DNA of 64,000 nucleotides from the NCBI RefSeq assembly GCF_030247195.1, contig NC_080671.1, positions 214,438,943-214,502,942 on the forward strand. The letters are read 5' to 3'. The notes beneath the pieces were generated by a model. It was not told the origin of the DNA, searched no databases, and was given only the letters and a program-made list of their open reading frames with translations. Shown here piece after piece: positions 52,690 to 64,000 of the stretch (within the stretch, counting starts at the first letter, position 1; the number at the start of each line of letters is the position of its first letter). A program made the translations under genes and the position numbers. This DNA is from Topomyia yanbarensis. Taxonomy: Eukaryota > Arthropoda > Insecta > Diptera > Culicidae.

Positions 52690-53962
52690 TTTTTTTTAAA
52701 TTCGTTTATTTGACACGGCTCAATGCGTTAGCTTAGAGGAGCCATGGGTCTTTTATATATTTACGATATGCAAAAAATAAAAAATACGATACATCTTATT
52801 TTGAGCCTGTAAGATCCCGTGCGCGCAACTTGCTATTGCGAGCGGAGATCTTTTTTCGCGTCGGGAAGATGTTCCTTCTTTCGTCAACTTCATTCACGTC
52901 TCTCTCGTTGTCGTTTACGCCCGTATCATCATCTTGATTACTGCCTTGATACTCGCGATCAGATGTTCTTCCTGGCTTTTTGCCCTTGTGGGTCACGATT
53001 GAGAACACTCCATCCTTGGTGGTAGCTTCTTCACTGGTGGTATTAGTTGTTACGTTCGAATTACTTAACGCAGCGTTTGCAGTTGTCATTATTGCCTTAA
53101 CTGCAGCCACAAATTTGGCAACCGATTGTGGTTCAGGTAAAGATATTGGAGCTTGGGTATCGGCATTTTTTTCTGCAACTGAGCTTTCCTTAGCAGTTTC
53201 TGGGCAGGGTTGTCCGTAGTGCGCCGTTTGTTCACAGAATTGGCACGTTTTAGTTTGTCCTTGATATGTACAAAGAGTTCGCTGTGTAATGGTATCACCC
53301 CCTTCTGTTTTGTACTGCAGGGTAAGGTAAGAGGGAATGGATTGGTCTACCCGCATTCTCACCACAAAGACACCATTCGAAATACCTGGGAAGTAGTTTC
53401 TCCGTGTGTCCTCCGTAATAGATTCCACTGCTCCGAAATACGACATAAATCTTTTAATTGCCACTTTGCAAGTAAGTGGAGATAAGTCGTGTAATTTAAC
53501 TTCTATATTTCCATTATCCATGTATATAGGGATCTTGATTTCAGCGTTGTCACAAACAAGCACGTGTTTTAAGTTGTTCTGCGAAATGAATCTTTTCGCC
53601 TGGGCGAATTTGTTGAAGGTTATCAGCACCGCATGCCTGACGTGCTCAAGCTGTATGGAGGTGACTTCCGAAAACCGAAGCTGCATTTTCACCTTCAGCA
53701 GATGTTCCACATCTGCGAATACTTGGTCTTATGCGAAAAGATCTGAAGTCAATGGCCACTGTGTTAGGCCGAATAATCACGTTTTGTTGATGAGACTCAG
53801 TCATCATGATAGGTCACGCAAGAATAAAATTAACGGGATCCTTTGTTCTTCAGACAATGCATACAAGTAACTTTTTTTTTCGTTCGCTTTGCAATGGCTC
53901 GGATAGAAGCAGGAGCACACTGAGTATCATGACCGATGTGTTTGATGGTTGCAAATAGACTG
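52690..53962 (-). mobile_element. ORF1-only LINE derivative
   Basis: Inserted in the 168-bp repeat with a 17-bp duplication AAATGGATTCTGAATAT (52673-52689, 53963-53979). On the minus strand it starts CAGTCTATTTGCAACC and ends with a run of A. It encodes only an ORF1-type protein and no endonuclease or reverse transcriptase, so it behaves like a half-LINE that would need enzymes in trans. Confidence 0.8.
52796..53800 (-). pseudogene. Gag-like ORF1 with one CCHC knuckle
   Basis: Open for 304 codons from 53710. The true start is probably MTESHQQNVIIRP near 53800, one frame away, so a single frameshift is present near 53720. N-terminal RRM-like region (TSIQLEHVRHAVLITFNKFA, IPIYMDNGNIEVKLHDL), then one knuckle CQFCEQTAHYGQPC (CX2CX4HX4C), then a Ser/Thr/Ala-rich linker and an acidic-basic tail. 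This protein type is very common in mosquito genomes as annotated CCHC proteins; the present copy is followed only by a 100-bp 3' end and poly-A. Confidence 0.78.
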
Positions 53963-54396
53963 AAATGGATTCTGAATATCTTGACCTGACATATGAGACA
54001 TGAGCAGGACCACCGCACACAGATTGCTAGTTCCATTACTAAGATGTCCAGCAATCATCTAGCAAAAAGATTTTCCTAGACTCTCGGTCTTACTCGAGAT
54101 ATCCACCATACAGTGTCATTGTTTACATGCAAATGGATTCTGAATATCTTGACCTGACATATGGGACATGAGCAGGACCGCCGCACACATATTGCTAGTT
54201 CAATTACTAAGATGTCCAGCAATCTTCTAGCAAAATGATTTTCCTAGACTCTCGGTCTTACTCGAGATATCCACCATACAATGTCATTGTTTACATTCAA
54301 ATGGATTCTGAATATCTTGACCTGACATATGGGACATGAGCAGGACCACCGCATACATATTGCTAGTTCAATTACTAAGATGCCCAGCAATCTTCT
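53963..54396 (+). repeat. 168-bp tandem repeat array, right arm part 1
   Basis: GGATTCTGAATATC begins units at 53967, 54135 and 54303 (spacing 168). The array is interrupted by F and resumes at 62709. Confidence 0.88.
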
Positions 54397-56343
54397 GAGT
54401 AAAGCCATGTCAAGTGATCCTCGAATTTTTCGAAAAATCACCGATCTTCATGAGGAATATTTTATTGTATAGGGATTATGGTGAATAGGTTTTGGTATAA
54501 ATTTCGTTAAAATTCCTTTTTTTCTTTAAGATATTAACTCTTAAACTTTATTTCATCATAAAATTGTAAATTTTATATCTCAAAAACTACTGAAGGTAAT
54601 TCAATGAATCTTTGCACACTTATGGAATGATACTTTCACTATCTTATAAAAATGTTTTACTTTATAATTGTGTGAATAACGGTACTTTGCATCTATTTAA
54701 AATTTGTATTTTTTCTTGTGTTCTTCACGCTACAAATTTTCAAAACGTATATCAAATTATGCGGCAATCTTTCACCTTTAATAATCTCTATTTATAATTT
54801 TTCATTTTTGTTTCTATCGAGAGTTATGGAGGATTTTGTAACAGTACACTCTTTCAACGCACGGCCCACCTTGATGCTGCCCGCGAGAACGTTCATATTG
54901 GCAACGTCGCACGTCGCTACGTCAGAATGCGCATCGCGTGGGAAGTGCGCATCGCATGTCTAAAAGAAATCACATCTCTCTATTAGCGCAAAAGGGCAAA
55001 CTTTTCTATACGGATTATCGAGGGTGATTTTTTCCGGATATTTTGAGATGCGTTAAATTTTTTTGACCGAAGTGCACAACAAAAATTATAGTTGTGTACT
55101 ATATTTTTTATTATTATAGTTTAACGTTACTAACAATTAACATCTTTAAAAACACTTTTGTTAGTCAAAATACATCTACGTTATATTCAAATTCATTTTA
55201 GTCTGCAACATTAATATATAAAAATGGAAAATCTTATGTCAACACCATTTTATTTCCCTTTTTTTCACGGAGTGATATTACCTTTAAACAACAATGTGTC
55301 TTTTGAAAAATGTTTACATAAAATCTGTTGTTCAATCACATGGATGTAGGGGTTTTTTTTATCGCTATTGCTTCTGTTAATTCTGTTAATTGGTGGTTCT
55401 CTAAGTTCTGGTAAGATATTATTTACTTTATCGAATATCAATTAATCATGTACGATCTTTATTTCAAAATCATCGTTACAGTTTTCCGCATGTACCTGTT
55501 GAGTCATCGAATATTCCAGTTCCATTACTTTGACAAACACTATAAGAAGGAAAACTAAACATGTGAATTTTACTATATTTTAAACGCGTTATAGGGGAAC
55601 CCATTACTGTAAACATGGGATGTAAAATTGAAAATTTAACGAAAATTGTGTTTTGTTCATGTCCATATTTATTTCCGTTGTATTTTTTGCACCATTTACG
55701 GCATATGCTACACATTAGGGTGTCCCAAAATGATATCATGTTAAAAAAGTCATTGGGCTCACATCTTAAATGAATGGTTAGGGTATTAGGACCACTTTCT
55801 TCTTTGGAGTGAATCTGATAAAACTCTTCCTACTAGTGGCGAATTTTGATTTTTGACATTAAAAATGTCTTACTCCACTATCTGGAGCTAGGTGTCATTC
55901 TAAAATCTAAACTATCTCCCATGTAACGAAACTATGTAAGGTTTGCACGCTTATAACTCCGATATTACTAGATGGATTTTAATCATTCATACACCAACCG
56001 ATTCAGAAACACTTAACTTAAATATTGGTAATAATTTAATATCTCCCCAATAAGAGTAGACTTTTGGAAATTGGTAAAATTAAAAAGTTCACGAAAAACG
56101 GGAAAATTACCAGTCGTGAGGCAGATTTCTCAGACACAGCCGTCAAAAGAGGGCAGCTTAGTTGCTCAATGAAACATGAAAAGTCATAAATAGAAGCAAC
56201 GCATGTCCGTTTAAATCAGTTGTTGCTCTTATCCCATACGAGCAACATCGTCTCCGGGCGATGCAATAAGCGCTATCGATTTTCGATAACGTTGGCATTT
56301 GCACACACTCGCACCTAAGTGACTAAACCATATACGGTTAGTT

Positions 56344-56408
56344 TATAAATGGAGGTGACGCGTACCCGTTTGAATCAGTTTTTGTTCTTATGTCGAACGG
56401 GTAAGATC
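56344..56408 (+). promoter_or_regulatory. Predicted core promoter of U4
   Basis: TATAAATGGA, TCAGTT with +1 at 56377, CGAACGG at +18, AGATC at 56404-56408. Confidence 0.55.
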
Positions 56409-56574
56409 ATGGCTGCAGCGTCTGGGCACTACAATAAGCGGTTGACGCTATGCATTTTCGGCAGCGGTGGCCCTGTGCGAATTTTTCGGGTACCAGCACG
56501 GTGTCACAGAATGATTTGCAAAGTGGGTGGGCGGGGTGGTTTGGATTTAATTCAATACGGTGTGTGCTGCTTAA

Positions 56575-57065
56575 GGCTCAAGTTACCTCAAGGCTTGGTA
56601 GTGTGCGTAAGAAAAATTGTGCACAGCTTTGCCACCAGATTATCCATTTAAATCTTTTCAAAACTCTAAAAGAAGAATATCAGTCGATTTATTAGATCAT
56701 CACGATTCAATTCATGCAAAATACCTGCCGGAAAAGCCATCGGCTTAGCTGAATGGTGCTTTTGAAAATGTGGCTGTGGTTTTTTCATTGCGCTGTTGTG
56801 TTGCATGCCCCAGCACGGTGTGGTAGTGTGACAAAAAATCACAGCCACTTTTTCAAAAGCACCATTTAGCGAAACCGATAGTTTTTCCAGCAGCTATTTT
56901 GTATGATTTGAATAGTTGTGATCTGATAAATCGGCTGATATTCTTCTTTTAGAGTTTTGAAAAGGTTTAAATGTATAATCCGGTGGCAAAGCTGAACACA
57001 ATTTTTCCTACCCATACTACCCAGCGTTCAAAACTAATACATGCTCAAAAACGGTAACTTGAACC
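56575..57065. mobile_element. Foldback element with TTAA duplication, only in U4
   Basis: GGCTCAAGTTACC and inverse GGTTCAAGTTACC ends; TTAA on both sides (56571-56574, 57066-57069); U3 has GCTTAAGAG empty. Nearly the entire 491 bp is two inverted arms (56575-56790 and 56837-57065) around a short loop. TTAA target suggests piggyBac or Kolobok type machinery, by inference. Confidence 0.85.
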
Positions 57066-57290
57066 TTAAGAGTGTTGCGTTTGAACAAAATATATTTATT
57101 TTTATGCATGCGTGTGCGTTGTAACTTGTTAATCCATGTTTACGGCGCTTTGTAGCTGCGTAGGGTAAAGAGCCTATTGGTTTTCATGTTTCATATTTCG
57201 GTTATATGTTTTTTATCAGTAAGGCATCTGACAACGTGCTTCTGTTGTTATTGCACTGTTCAGCAGCGTAGTATTTTATATAGGAGAGTA

Positions 57291-57406
57291 CACTCAGGTT
57301 TTTTACGCGGATTTTGAAATTTACGCGGTTTTCATCATCGCGTTTTTTTTAATTTACGCGGTTTTCATTTACACGGCCTGTATCCCCTGCGTGAAAAATC
57401 TGAGTG
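57291..57406. mobile_element. CACTCAGG MITE in U4
   Basis: TA-flanked; same position and interior duplication as the U3 copy. Confidence 0.65.
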
Positions 57407-58032
57407 TAATTGCATCGGAAATAATCACATTCCCAGCAAGAACTTTTTGTTTTCTAATTTCAAACACTTTTGTTTCGTACTGCACACAACGGAAAATTTT
57501 AAAACAGAACTTACCGTCCCAGCAGCAGTTTAAGCGAGTGTTCTTTTTCGATTAAAATTCAAGCCATGTCTTAAGCGTTACTGGACTTAAAATTGTTTTC
57601 CCAGTTTATCCATTCAGAATATCTGTCCTACCCTATGTATTTAAAACACAGTTCTAATTGCGTTTCAAAGTATACAACAAATAGAACGGTTGGGTATACT
57701 AATTTAAATTTTAAAGTAAATCTGTTTTAAATTATTAAACAAACCGCTGTACTTATGATACAATTATGTCAGTCCTATTACCACATAAAACAGCTATATA
57801 ACATAAAACGCTGCAGAATTGGTTTAATAATACAATGTTTACACTACAGAGTTATAACACGTTTTAATAATTAGCAACAAGAAAAATGTCACCAAGATAG
57901 CATAAAAACCCGTTTTAACTGGTAGTGCGAACGTTGCATAACAATGTTATTTATCAAATAATTTCATTTTTTCCACCACTAATCGATCAAGAAATACTTA
58001 AACTTAAGATTGTTTACTTAAGTTCATTAGTA

Positions 58033-58997
58033 GGGGAACATGGGGAGACTTTTCAGCTAAAACTGCATAAATCTCTAAAAAAGCCTTCAATCCCCCAAAA
58101 ATCATTCAGATATAATGCGCAAAGTTATTGCGCGTCTTCATAATTTTTTGCAGAATTTTTAATTTAATTTTTGAAAAGTTACAAAAGTTTTTCTGTGATC
58201 GTTTTTCTGGTCAAGTCTCCCCATTGCGGGGAGACTTGACCAAGGCGTGGGGAGACTTGACCAAGAGAATTTTGAAAAATCATAACAAAAAATAATGACA
58301 TAAAACATACTGTAATTATTTTTTCCTATTGTCGAGATCCTTAGGTAGCAGTAAAAAATATAAAAGAATTGCATTTGATAAATTTTGATTTTTTAAATGC
58401 ATTTCTTTTTAAGGATTAACTGTACTGCTTGCATTGCATGTTCACACGTCACGAAATCACTATCCTACTATTGCTAACTTTGCTTACAAATTTTAAAATA
58501 TAAAGACTTATGTTTGGGGTGGGATTTTTTTTATGGCGTGATTAACATTAACAGTAGATACCAAAGCATAATAAATATTGGGAATTTTGTATCTTTCTTC
58601 AACTGATCGCCACTTGGTCAAGTCTCCCCATAAAATCATGGTAAAGTCTCCAATTTCATGCGATTTCTAGTAAAAACTATTCCAATGTTCCAGTTTATGT
58701 AAAATCATTTCACTGCTTCACAAGGATTAAGATGGTAAATTAGTGCTTTAATAGTAATTAGTAGTCGAGTAGATATGACCATACAAAGTTTGATAAAAAA
58801 TTACATCATTTAATGCAAATTTATTTATCACGTAATATTTTCTGCAAGGAAAGGATTTTTTACTCCAAACTTTCAAAATTACCTTAAGAGATCGAAACAA
58901 GTATAAAAATATTTTTGAAAAAAAATTAAGAATCGGATAGAAGACGCCATAGCCGAAAATAGAATTTTGCGCTTGGTCAAGTCTCCCCATGTTCCCC
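58033..58997. mobile_element. TA-flanked AAGTCTCCCC element in U4
   Basis: Same insertion point as 35389-36351 of U3; TA at 58031-58032 and 58998-58999. Small indels only relative to the U3 copy. Confidence 0.85.
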
Positions 58998-59265
58998 TAC
59001 ATTTTAGTGTTTCCGTTGGCGGGCGTGGGCTTCCTCATCAAAGCTCTCAATATGGAACCTTTCTTTTGAATATATTTTCTGGACAGACCAGCCTATTTTT
59101 ACTAGATGGATCAGCCAAATAATGCCAATCACCTAGTGAGATACTTGATTAATTAATAGATTACCGTTAAAAGACCTTCAATAAATTATGTTTTGATGGG
59201 GAGGGTATATAGCAAATTGCAACATATGAAAACAGGCGAGTGAACAAGAACGTGAGTCGATATGT

Positions 59266-60027
59266 CGTCGCTGTTGTGCTATCTTATGACAAGCGCCATT
59301 TAGCTCATTTCGAGAAAAACGATTTTTAAAGTTTGAGATTGAATATCTTGAAAATTATAAATGGTATAAACAATTCAATGAAGACAATTGATGCTTCTAT
59401 CTATTCTTTATAAATCTCTCAAATATTATGAGGATCGGTTGACTATGTTGCGAGTTTTGACTATAAATGTAAACAAAACAATGTAAACATAGGTGTGTAT
59501 AGATGACAAAATTTGTATGGCGTGTCATAACCGTGCATGGAAAATTTTTCATAGAAAAAAATCAACGATTATTAACTTTTATTCATATGTTTGGTTTAGT
59601 TTGGCCTATAAACAATCGGTGTGATGCATTTTAAAGGAAATGAGTCAGAGAATCTAGCAAAAATAGTTATTTTTGGTTACAGTGTTGTCAAATATGCTAT
59701 ATTTCCAGTTTAAAACCAAAAATACATTTTTCTCACAATTTGTGTAATATTGTTTTGAAAATTATTATGCCATTGTGTTCTTTAGAGAGTTTTACACATA
59801 AAAACATCTTATATATCAAGATACCTTGAGGTAATCCTTAGACACAGTCATTTGAAGCAAAAAATTCAAAATTTCTCATCATGTTTTTTGCTATATCTCA
59901 GTAACCAAGCAGAATATCAAAATTCTGAAAACGCCGCTTTGTAGAGATTTTTTAGACACGTGATGTGGCATATCTAACTCAGTTTACCCCAAAATGGCGT
60001 TTGTCATAAGATAGCACATCAGCGACG
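59266..60027. mobile_element. ATGT-flanked MITE in U4
   Basis: Same position as 36620-37389 in U3; ATGT at 59262-59265 and 60028-60031; carries a small replacement near 59475-59490 relative to U3. Confidence 0.85.
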
Positions 60028-62708
60028 ATGTGTGATAAATAAAATTCATTTGCACGCTCTTGAAAAAAGCTACATTTTTAATGTCACTGTGGTCGTGTCC
60101 TGTACACAACCCTTTAATTTTTGAAAAATGGGCCGATTTTGGATAAAATTTCAAATTTATGCCTGTTGAAGTGGTCCCGAACTGTCTTAGATTTTTTTCA
60201 GCATTTTTTATTTTCTCTGGAGATCCAAATGGAGAAGTTCGGTTAGTTAGTTTGTACAAATCTTGAAGAGCGGCAGAGCCATTAAAACTTAGTAAAAAGT
60301 GAAATTTTTGGTGATTTTCAGCATTTTTTCTTCAGAACTGGGTATCTACAAAATTATTAAAAAATTATTAAAAATTACGTTTTTTGTACGTTTTTAGCAT
60401 GCCAGGACGAGGTTTAATGAGCATCTGATGATTTTTTTTGTAACTTAAATTATAAAAATAATGTTAACTTTGCTAATGACGCCAAGTCTCTAATTATTTT
60501 TTGAAGAGTTAGTTCTCCATAATTGCTTCTAGAAGGCATCTTCAACAAAATAATTGTGTCAGAAGATGCGCTGTATTCTGTTGTAAAACTTTTTCGAGGT
60601 TATTTGCCCCAAATTCGACTATTTCGGAATTATGTCATCTGTGACAGTAAATATTAGTTTTTCAACACTCACCTCACTCTTCTGTTTTTTTCTCCACTTT
60701 AAAGTTCCTAACATAGAAATAAGACCTTATATACAAAATGTGAATACGCCAATCAATTCAGCCTTCAAATATACGCCATAACTTGCCATTAACTCGATAT
60801 ATTTGTTTAATTTTAGTGATTTTCAAACCCGGTAGGTAGCTATTAGTATACAAGTATAATTTTAAAAAATCGTCATATGCTCATAAAAACCGATTCTAAT
60901 GTGCTAGAGACAAGCAAAAAACGCCATTTTTCATCATTTTCCTTCAATTTTCCGAAAAATAATATGCGGACTAAGCACACTTCAGTTGTTTTATTTTGTA
61001 GAACAGAGTTATTTTTGATGAATATCATAAAATGTTAAAAGGTTATTTAACAAAAACTTAAATAACTCATACCCCATTGGCCGTAGCTATACACTTTCTT
61101 TAGCAAAATTACGCCCCAGTATTCGGCTCAACTATATAAAGTGTTTTCTTTACTTTTAAAATTTTGTAGATACCCAGTTTTGAAGAAAAATTACTGAAAA
61201 ACAACAAAAATTTCACTTTTTACTAAGTTTTAATGGCTCTGCCGCTCTTATAATTCAAAGTTTGTACAAACTAACTAACCAAACTTCTCCATTGGGACAT
61301 TCAGCAAATAAAAAAATGGTGAAAAAAATCTAAGCTCGTTCAGGAGCACTTCAAGAGGCACGCATGTGAAATTTTACCCAAAATCGGCCCATTTTTCAAA
61401 AAATCAAAATTCGCCACCAGTAGGGAGCATTTTAGCAAATTCACTCCAAAGAAGAAAGTGCTCCTAATACCCTAACCTTTCATTTAAGAAGTGAGCCCGA
61501 TGACTTTTTCAACATGATGTCATTTTGGGACACCCTACTACACATGTGTTGACCAATATAATTTTAAATTTATCACTCCACATGGATGCCACAAAAACAA
61601 AATACGACGAACATACTGATGAAATTTTTTAACGGAATGCATCATTCGTGTGATCGACCCATATTTATAACATAAAACAATCGAATTTTTTTTGAGCAAA
61701 TATTGTCTATCTTGAGATAATATAGCATTTCGTCGAGTTGTCTCTATATGGGAAACACTCAAGTGCGATCGTGCGATTTCTCACTCGCACTGATGCAAAT
61801 CTAATGAGCGCGTAATTTAACGCACGACCCGATGGCGCATGGCTGAAAAGTCGCAATGTGGATTTAAGAAAAGATTCGCAATATACCGTGCTACCTCTCA
61901 GACGAACCAACTGAAAAAAACGTAGTGAAGTATATCAATTTGCGATTGCTCAACTTTGCTTATCGGCTGGCAACATCCGAGCGCGCTTGTCCGAGGTATT
62001 GATTGACAGAAAATTAAATAACTCCTGAACAATATAATAACGCTAAAGAACATGCAAATTACTCAGAAAACATTCACTTTCAATTATCCATAAAGAAAAG
62101 CTTGTCCTTTTTGCTTTAATCTCAGAGATGCCAATTTTGAACATGAGATACGCTCCTTCAAAGCGATGCGCATTAGGACGTTGCGATGTGCGGCGTTGCC
62201 AATATGTACGTTCTCGCGGGTTGCATCAAAGTGGGCCGTGCGTTGAAAGAGCGCACTGTTACAAAATCCTCTATAACTCTCGATAGGAACAAAAATGAAA
62301 AATTATAAATACAGATTATTAAAGGTGAAAGATTGCCGCATAATTTGACATACGTTTTGAAAATTTGTAGCGTGAAGAACACAAGTAAAAATACAATTGA
62401 AAATTTTAAATAGATGCAAAGTACATTCACACAATTATAAAGTAAAAACATGTTTATAAGATAGTGAAAGTATCATTCCATAGGTGTGCAAAAATTCATT
62501 GAATTATCTTCAGTAGTTTTTGAGATAGAACATTTTCAATTTAATCATGCAACAAAGTTCAAGGGTTAATATCTTAAAGACAAAAAGGAATTGTAACGAA
62601 ATATTTATACCAAAAGCTAATCACCATAATCCCTATACAATAAAATATACCTCATGAAGATCGGTGATTTTTCGAAAAATTCGAGGATCAGTTGACATGG
62701 TTTTACTC

Positions 62709-62936
62709 TTCTAGCAAAATGATTTTCCTAGACTCGGTCTTACTCGAGATATCCTCCATACAGTGTCATTGTTTACATTCTTATGGATTCGGAATATCTT
62801 GACCTGACATATGGGACATGAGCAGGACCATCGCACACATATAGCTAGTTCCATTCCTAAGATGCCCCGCAATCTTCTAGCAAAATGATTTTCCTAGACT
62901 CTCGGTCTTACTCGAGATATCCACCAAACTGTGGGA
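62709..62936 (+). repeat. 168-bp tandem repeat array, right arm part 2
   Basis: Continuation of the array after F, about 1.4 units, ending at GAGATATCCACCA where unrelated sequence starts. Confidence 0.8.
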
Positions 62937-63082
62937 GGGAGGAAAACATACGACGTACAAACCGTATTCGCGTGGTACAGTTTGGACACTAATAAAAAAA
63001 CACCGACGTTTGTGAAACGAAAACCGAATTGCTTTAATGCATGTTAGTATAGGGGCAGATCACTCTAGTCGCCGCAACCAAA
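62937..63082. other. Short gap before copia pol
   Basis: Noncoding. Contains AAACTGTGGGAGG and the inverse ACAGTTTGG about 60 bp apart. Probably the broken 3' side of the copia copy; no LTR recognised. Confidence 0.35.
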
Positions 63083-64000
63083 TTATTTCTTGACAGGGCG
63101 GCATGCCCAGGACACAGCTCCTCCTGCGTAGTAAATCACAAAACCAGTAGTAGATTTGCGTGTTCCGACATCACCTGCCCAATCTGAATCATAGAACGCG
63201 ACTAGCTCTCCGCTCTGATCCTCGCCAAGTTGCAATCTCCAATCTCTTGTGCCTTTCAGGTATCTAACTGCGCGTTTTGCAGCCGTCCAATCATTCTCCG
63301 ATGGGGCGCTGAATTTCTTTCCAAGTAGGGCAGCACACGCCATGATATCAGGGCGAGCGCAAACCGCCACGTACAGTAGCGCTCCTACAATCGACCGATA
63401 TTTAGAACTGTCATTTAGTAGCTTGCTTTCAATATTGTTCTTCAAGTATCCCTGATCCATTGCCGTTTTGGCCAATTTTACCTCAATGAGCCCCGTTCTG
63501 GCCACTAACTTGTCGATGTAGTTCGTTAGTCCAATGCAGTATACACCGTTTTCCTTCTGAACATCCAGACCCAAGAAGAACTTAACATCGCCTACACATA
63601 CGACCTCGAAGTGCTCTTTCAGCTGCTCGAAGACTCGAGAAATTGCTGCCTTGCTTTCACTTCCTACAAAGAAATCGTCGACGTAGACGATAATGTACAC
63701 CGTCGTACCATTTCTATCCGCCACAAATAAACAGGGATTAGTAGAGCTTGCTGTAAAATACAGTTTTGACAGCACATCCGAGAGCTTCCGATTCCAGCAC
63801 CGAGCTGATTGTTTTAGCATGTATATACTCCTCCTAAGGCGACACACAAGGTCCTCCTTTCCCGGGACCACATATCCGGGAGGCTGGCGCATGAAGATTT
63901 CCTCGTCAAAATCCCCATAGAGATACGCGGTACGTACATCTAAATGTTGCAGTAGTAGGTTCTTCCTTCCAGCCAACGTCAATAATACTCGAAGAGTAAC
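63083..64000 (-). pseudogene. Ty1/copia reverse transcriptase and RNase H, truncated
   Basis: Open minus-strand frame reaching the window edge: HLDVRTAYLYGDFDEEIFMR, QPPGYV, LRRSIYMLKQSARCWNRKL, the catalytic IVYVDDFFVGS, GDVKFFLGLDVQ, KYRSIVGALLYVAVCARPDI, AAKRAVRYLKGTRDW and the RNase H start LVAFYDSDWAGDVGTRKSTT. Copia order and motifs are clear. It stops soon after GGAVSW, where RNase H normally continues for about 60 more residues, so the 3' end is lost. No stops in 299 codons. The 5' part lies beyond 64000. Confidence 0.87.

Larger units (their letters stand above)
55854..60117 (+). mobile_element. U4: Helentron-like unit in E
   Basis: Starts TGACATTAAAAATGTC, ends CCCTTTAA; subterminal inverse ACATTTTTAATGTCA at 60072-60086. 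It went into a T run of the E arm and left no duplication beyond T's. Contains the two MITEs shared with U3 and one private insertion (56575-57065). No ORF. Confidence 0.65.
55716..61537. mobile_element. E: long-TIR hAT-like element in F
   Basis: TAGGGTGTCCCAAAATGA ends in inverse orientation; 8-bp duplication CTACACAT (55708-55715, 61538-61545). TIRs run for roughly 400 bp each: left 55716-55853 plus 60118-60370, right 61130-61537. Net length about 1.55 kb without U4. No transposase. The right arm gives the empty site for U4 (GATTTTTTGAAAAATGGG). Confidence 0.8.
54397..62708. mobile_element. F: long-TIR element, 4-bp TTCT duplication
   Basis: Arms of about 560 bp (54397-54960 and inverse 62140-62708) start GAGTAAAGCCATGTCAA / GAGTAAAACCATGTCAA. 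TTCT flanks both sides (54393-54396, 62709-62712), and neighbouring repeat units show the empty site CAATCTTCTAGC. Without nested E, F is about 2.5 kb and noncoding. Superfamily unknown. Confidence 0.8.

Overview
The window looks like mosquito (probably Aedes-type) intergenic DNA made almost entirely of transposable elements nested inside one another. The clade call rests on recognition of a Feilai-like tRNA-derived SINE, I-clade, Jockey/CR1-type, Ty3/gypsy and Ty1/copia pol families, and many MITEs; it was not database-checked. I see no host protein-coding gene, rRNA, genuine tRNA or CRISPR array. The only long intact reading frames are the two ORFs of one I-clade LINE.

Layout, left part (1-26220): an old minus-strand LINE (here N2; ORF1 at 11315-12061, ORF2 in pieces at 10059-11090 and 1788-2755) was opened by three insertions. 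A 5'-truncated LINE (N1) occupies 1-1787. A terminal-inverted-repeat element K occupies 2756-10054 and itself holds a Mutator-like element, a TA-flanked MITE and a hAT element. A tandem dimer of a Helentron-like repeat ('U', copies U1-U2) occupies 12069-25992. U1 holds a TPRT-type insertion (12526-13643), a non-autonomous Transib element whose two ends have V(D)J-RSS-like 12- and 23-bp spacers (13861-15171), and a complete I-clade LINE with intact ORFs (15490-23329). U2 holds a tRNA-derived SINE whose 3' tail matches the end of that LINE.

Middle (26220-51943): a SINE inside a MITE, a decayed endonuclease fragment, then a plus-strand Ty3/gypsy element G1 (LTR from about 28498, PBS 29044, gag from 30595). 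G1's protease is split by a complete minus-strand gypsy element G2 (32753-45631, duplicated target GGGT). G2 carries U3 (33712-37479) near its 3' end. G1 pol resumes at 45636 and runs to 47622, where it meets an inverted copy (G1') of its own pol; a 5'-truncated Jockey/CR1-type LINE sits inside G1'.

Right part (51944-64000): inverted arrays of a 168-bp repeat contain an ORF1-only LINE derivative (52690-53962) and a large long-TIR element F (54397-62708). F contains a hAT element E (55716-61537), E contains U4 (55854-60117), and U4 contains three or four MITEs. A truncated Ty1/copia pol on the minus strand ends the window.

Most boundaries above were set from target-site duplications, and several are confirmed by paralogous empty sites inside the same window: U2 against U3/U4, U3 against U4 and U1, one hAT arm against the other, and G1 against G1'. 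All family names are from recognition of motifs, not from searches.
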